A DNA stretch of 64,000 nucleotides from Metarhizium brunneum (taxonomy: Eukaryota > Ascomycota > Sordariomycetes > Hypocreales > Clavicipitaceae), in the NCBI RefSeq assembly GCF_013426205.1, contig NC_089424.1, forward strand, positions 4,030,001-4,094,000, in the 5' to 3' direction. The notes below the pieces were generated by a model. That model saw only the letters and a program-made list of their open reading frames with translations. It made no database searches and was not told the DNA's origin. Positions 60,623 to 64,000 of this stretch are shown here, one piece after another. Each line of letters begins with the position of its first letter. The stretch's first letter is position 1. Both the position numbers and the translations under genes were made by a program.

Positions 60623-61978
60623 ATGGCATCTACGAAAAGGTCATACGATACGATGGCAAACTCTCACAAAACCTGCGTCAAAATACGCGACAATATCCTG
60701 GGCGGGGTTGAGCTGAACTCCGAGACAAAGGACTTCCTTCAAGACCTTATACAGCGTCACGCGCCAAAGTTACGAGACGAAAGATCTGAAATTGAAGGCG
60801 TTGATATTTTATCCCCTGGAAGGTTCATCATCACAGAGTTATCCCACGTTATCTTCAACATGCCAGTTTTCAACCAGTCTATTCGTGGGCGATGGAATGA
60901 TATCAAAAGAGCGGCCACAATCTTCGACCAGATGAAAAACGAGCTGAGTCACCTGGTTGTGCCACGGCAGAGTCTGATTCGTGTTGATGCAACATATCTG
61001 ATTGTTGAGCAGCGGCTGCCGCTCGGCTATACATCATGTCATGAAATGGCTTACGCCTTCAATAAAGATAAACTGACCCCAGCACTTGCACAACTTACCA
61101 AGTTTATAATTTGGAGTGGCTTTCGCTATGCTCATCCAAATACGGTTCCATTGCTCCAGCTTGAGGTGCGCCCAGACGGACAGTACCGAATTGGATTAAT
61201 GGACCTCGGCGATTGCGGTTCTGGAACTTTGAGCGGCCGGTTTTTTCATGACAAGACAAAGAAGAACATGAAGTACAACAAGTACAAGAAGCACGCGTTT
61301 GTTAGGAAAAGAAAGTTCACACGTGGTGTTGCAAAAAAATCGAGCATGCATTTGGTAAAGGAAGACTTGAATGAGAACATACAATACACGCTTGAAGTGG
61401 CCTTTTGTCGACGCCTCATTCAATTTGTCTATCCTCAACACTTCGATATTATTTACAAGGCAGCTTTGAGCGAAGGAGTCGACCTGAAGACGATGTTTCC
61501 CTCGCCCGAGGGATGGGAGCAAGCATGTAACGACCGCAAGTTAGCCATAGAGAACGGCTCACTGGGTTTGCAATTGTTCAGCACAATTGAATTGTGTGCC
61601 GATATCAATGCGCAATATTTCACAGGAGATTCATGGAAAATACTGCAGACAGTCCGGACAGTCCGCCTCAAACTGGACTTCGATCTTGACATTCCTATCC
61701 GAGCCTTTCGAACTGATTGCTTAATCGGAGTCCTCTTTGCCAACAAGGACAGCAATGTAGTCTCAATAATTTTACAGTCCGCGCGACATCTCGATGATGC
61801 TCCCGCAGTTCTCAAGTCGGTTCTCAGCGAGGAAGGAGAGGTCATCACAAGTGTTAAACGCATGAGTCCTGCTGAGGGATTGTGCTTACTTGTCATAGAA
61901 CATGATGAGCGACTTGCAGACTTTGTAAAGATTCATCGCGAGTCTGGGTTTCCAATTACCAATGGTTGGACTCCATAG
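60623..61978 (+). CDS. intronless orphan protein, weakly kinase-like
   Basis: A 451-codon frame starting at ATG 60623 in good context (GAAACAATGGC). I do not recognise a family. Visible features are a helical N-terminus and a central segment LIRVDATYLIVEQRLPLG, followed by a helix, then a hydrophobic strand ending in IGLMDLGD. This is reminiscent of the hinge and DFG region of divergent kinase-like folds, but no HxD catalytic loop is present. A Lys/Tyr-rich loop (KKNMKYNKYKKHAFVRKRK) follows, and the C-terminal third is mixed alpha/beta. There is no signal peptide or membrane segment. Length, codon composition and lack of stops make it a real gene. The function is unknown. Confidence 0.7.
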   Translation: MASTKRSYDTMANSHKTCVKIRDNILGGVELNSETKDFLQDLIQRHAPKLRDERSEIEGVDILSPGRFIITELSHVIFNMPVFNQSIRGRWNDIKRAATIFDQMKNELSHLVVPRQSLIRVDATYLIVEQRLPLGYTSCHEMAYAFNKDKLTPALAQLTKFIIWSGFRYAHPNTVPLLQLEVRPDGQYRIGLMDLGDCGSGTLSGRFFHDKTKKNMKYNKYKKHAFVRKRKFTRGVAKKSSMHLVKEDLNENIQYTLEVAFCRRLIQFVYPQHFDIIYKAALSEGVDLKTMFPSPEGWEQACNDRKLAIENGSLGLQLFSTIELCADINAQYFTGDSWKILQTVRTVRLKLDFDLDIPIRAFRTDCLIGVLFANKDSNVVSIILQSARHLDDAPAVLKSVLSEEGEVITSVKRMSPAEGLCLLVIEHDERLADFVKIHRESGFPITNGWTP

Positions 61979-64000
61979 CATCCGGTTGAATAATGGCTAC
62001 AGATACGACAAAATCGTTGAAATATCCGAAGCATGCTACTGCCAGATTAGGCAAAACAATTTCATATTTCTCTCACCTTTCTTGAGGCACCACAGAGTAT
62101 ACAAACAGATGTCATTATTTATGAAAAGGTACCATCGTGGGCTCATCTCCATATACTTACTGCGACTAGGTTTAACCCAAAGTCCAATAAATATTCATCC
62201 TCCACTTTCTCTCAAACTCTCCCAGCTTTAAATACTCTTGATAACACCAATCAAAAAATTTGATATATGAGAAGCATTTAGTCTTATATTATCAATTCGC
62301 ATCATTTTGTGTTACGCCCTGTTTGTTGAGTGCTCTTTTTGTTGCAGTGGGAGTATAGTTATGAATGAAGCAGGTTCAACTGTCTTTTACATAAACAAAT
62401 GGAGCTAGAAATTGCCCAAGCTATGCCATTCAGTCTATGCGAGCAGAGTGACGGATGGATGTCCTCTTATATGCTGGTATCTCCGTGGCGAAGGCGAGGT
62501 ACACCTCGAGGGTGCCAGCCACTATCAACTCCGGTCCTGTCAATAGCCACACTACATGGGCATCTATACCAGTGCGATTTATGTTTAGCCGTAATCGACG
62601 GCAGTAACGGTATTCGTCGCGTGACTGTAGCATTCACTGGCATTGACGTCGGGTATTTCCGCTCTTGTGTCCACTCTATAAGGAGAATATTGGGCCTCGT
62701 CAAGATAAATGGTCAGCCTGTAAGGAGTAGTCGAAAATAAACAACGGCATCTGAAGCTAAATTGAATCAAGGAAACCACCTGAGAGCCAACTGGCGATAC
62801 TTGTATCGTACGTATTGGTCCCCAAACACTCAAAGGTTCGAGCCAGATATCCACGCAATGAAAACGCATCGTGTTGTGCTTTCACAACTACGCCTTCTTC
62901 CCGTACTCTATGCATATAGTGACCTGCTTCCACTGCCAAATTGTACTATTTAAAAGAAATACCCATCTCTTCTCTGCAATCACTGTGTGGCCAAAACCCA
63001 TAGAGAAACTTAGCAACCAGCAATAGAGGCACTCCATAACTAGATACAAAGAGTATTTTAGAATGGAAGAAGGGTCAGGAAAGGTAGCAAGGATGATTGC
63101 TGGGCATGCGACACACCCTCCGGCACGTTGCTAGCCAGTTTTTATCTACCACAAACAAAGGCGTACTTGACTACTCGGGAAATCTCAATCGAAAACTGAA
63201 TCTAGAAGTAGTTGAGTTTCTACATAAATAATTACTTGGCGATGCTCCGATTCATGTACGAGTTGTACGTCGCAAGCTCGCCGACTGGACCGGTTTCCAA
63301 CAAAAATCGCAAGCTTCAAATTAACTGCCCCAAAAATACCGCACGAACATGGGAGGAAACTAGCCAACACGCCTCCAATTTCAACCGTTTACCATTTCGC
63401 AGATTTGGTTCAGGTCAGCCAAGATGCAAGTTACCGAATTCCTAATACGCTCCCTAAACTGCGGATCCCTCTCACTTTCTTGTATCATATTCGCGCTTCA
63501 TACAATGTCAAAAGCGCCGCTAACAATATCTAGATGTCCATTGATCACGTCTTCGACCCGCCGCTCAAATGGTCCAGATAACTGGAAGAACTTCTGCCTC
63601 AAGGACAGCATCCATGGGGTCTCACATCGGGACTTGATACTGTTTTTGCGTCTCGCGTCGCTACCGGCGCCTAGCAGAAGTCAGCATTCAAGGAGAAATG
63701 CAATACTCCCATCGGCCGAGGTGATTGACGCTTGCCTTTGTCGAGTGAGCACTGGCGATAATTGCCTTCAAGCTGTTTGACGCACTGCGATGTCTGGATG
63801 CTGCTTCATATGTCTGAGTTACAAGTAACCTATTTCGACAGCCCGTGTAGTAAAGGTGTCATGCACGCGTATCAATTGCTATTCGAAATCATGGCACTCT
63901 GCCTTGGAGCAATACGGGTTTCTAATGGACTAGCACGGTCTTTAGCAAGTGAGCTGCACTACGGCCACGGCAATTCTTAACTTGACTGCACATGTGCACA
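61979..64000. other. gene-free right end of the window
   Basis: No reading frame with a believable start, motif or splice pattern was found in the last 2 kb on either strand. No tRNA or strong repeat was seen. Confidence 0.45.

Noticed and set aside
62399..63980. ORFs of 63-118 codons near the right end
   Set aside because: No motif, no splice partners, and overlapping frames on both strands.

Overview
The window looks like nuclear DNA of a filamentous ascomycete (Pezizomycotina), most likely a sordariomycete of the Hypocreales. Introns are short (46-103 bp) with GT-AG borders and CTAAC/CTGAC-type branch sites. The gene families are typical of such fungi: a Zn2Cys6 regulator, an NmrA-like protein, a secreted S10 carboxypeptidase, a nucleoside-phosphorylase/NACHT/ankyrin receptor and a HeLo/kinase-like protein. 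Gene density is low, many genes are damaged copies of genes that should be intact elsewhere, and repeat relics are present. Together these suggest an accessory or subtelomeric-type region. Species and chromosomal position cannot be read from the sequence.

Layout. 1-4.3 kb is gene-free and rich in a TACTCCGTA motif. 4.3 kb holds a secreted copper-only-type superoxide dismutase. 5-9.2 kb is gene-free. A multi-pass membrane protein lies at 9.2-10.1 kb, then a BRX1-like ribosome-biogenesis gene with a premature stop (11.6-12.7 kb) and a small inverted-repeat element (13.6 kb). An amino-acid transporter (14.9-16.5 kb) is followed by a large PLP-dependent decarboxylase (18.1-21.6 kb). A broken RCC1/F-box chimera (22.8-24.0 kb), an intron-containing tRNA-Arg and a glutamyl-tRNA synthetase paralogue lacking part of its active site (25.6-27.6 kb) come next.

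The most unusual gene is at 28.7-31.4 kb. It is a single intronless ORF joining a tryptophanase-type beta-eliminating lyase to an aromatic (DMATS/ABBA-type) indole prenyltransferase. A repeat relic lies directly upstream. Downstream are a DPP5 fragment, a serine carboxypeptidase, a Zn2Cys6 regulator, an NmrA-like gene and a nitrilase. With the transporter and decarboxylase on the other side, this could be a loose amino-acid/indole metabolism neighbourhood, but co-regulation is only inferred.

The right part (45-56.4 kb) holds a two-RRM protein, a frameshifted aminoglycoside-phosphotransferase-like gene and a kinase-like gene without an ATG. It then holds a PNP-NACHT-ankyrin receptor with a kinase ORF in the same frame, tail to tail with a HeLo-like/pseudokinase protein. 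This resembles a fungal programmed-cell-death (allorecognition) locus. 57-62 kb has an intronless DUF5722-like secreted glycoside-hydrolase candidate and an intronless orphan with weak kinase-like character. No supported gene was found from 62 to 64 kb.
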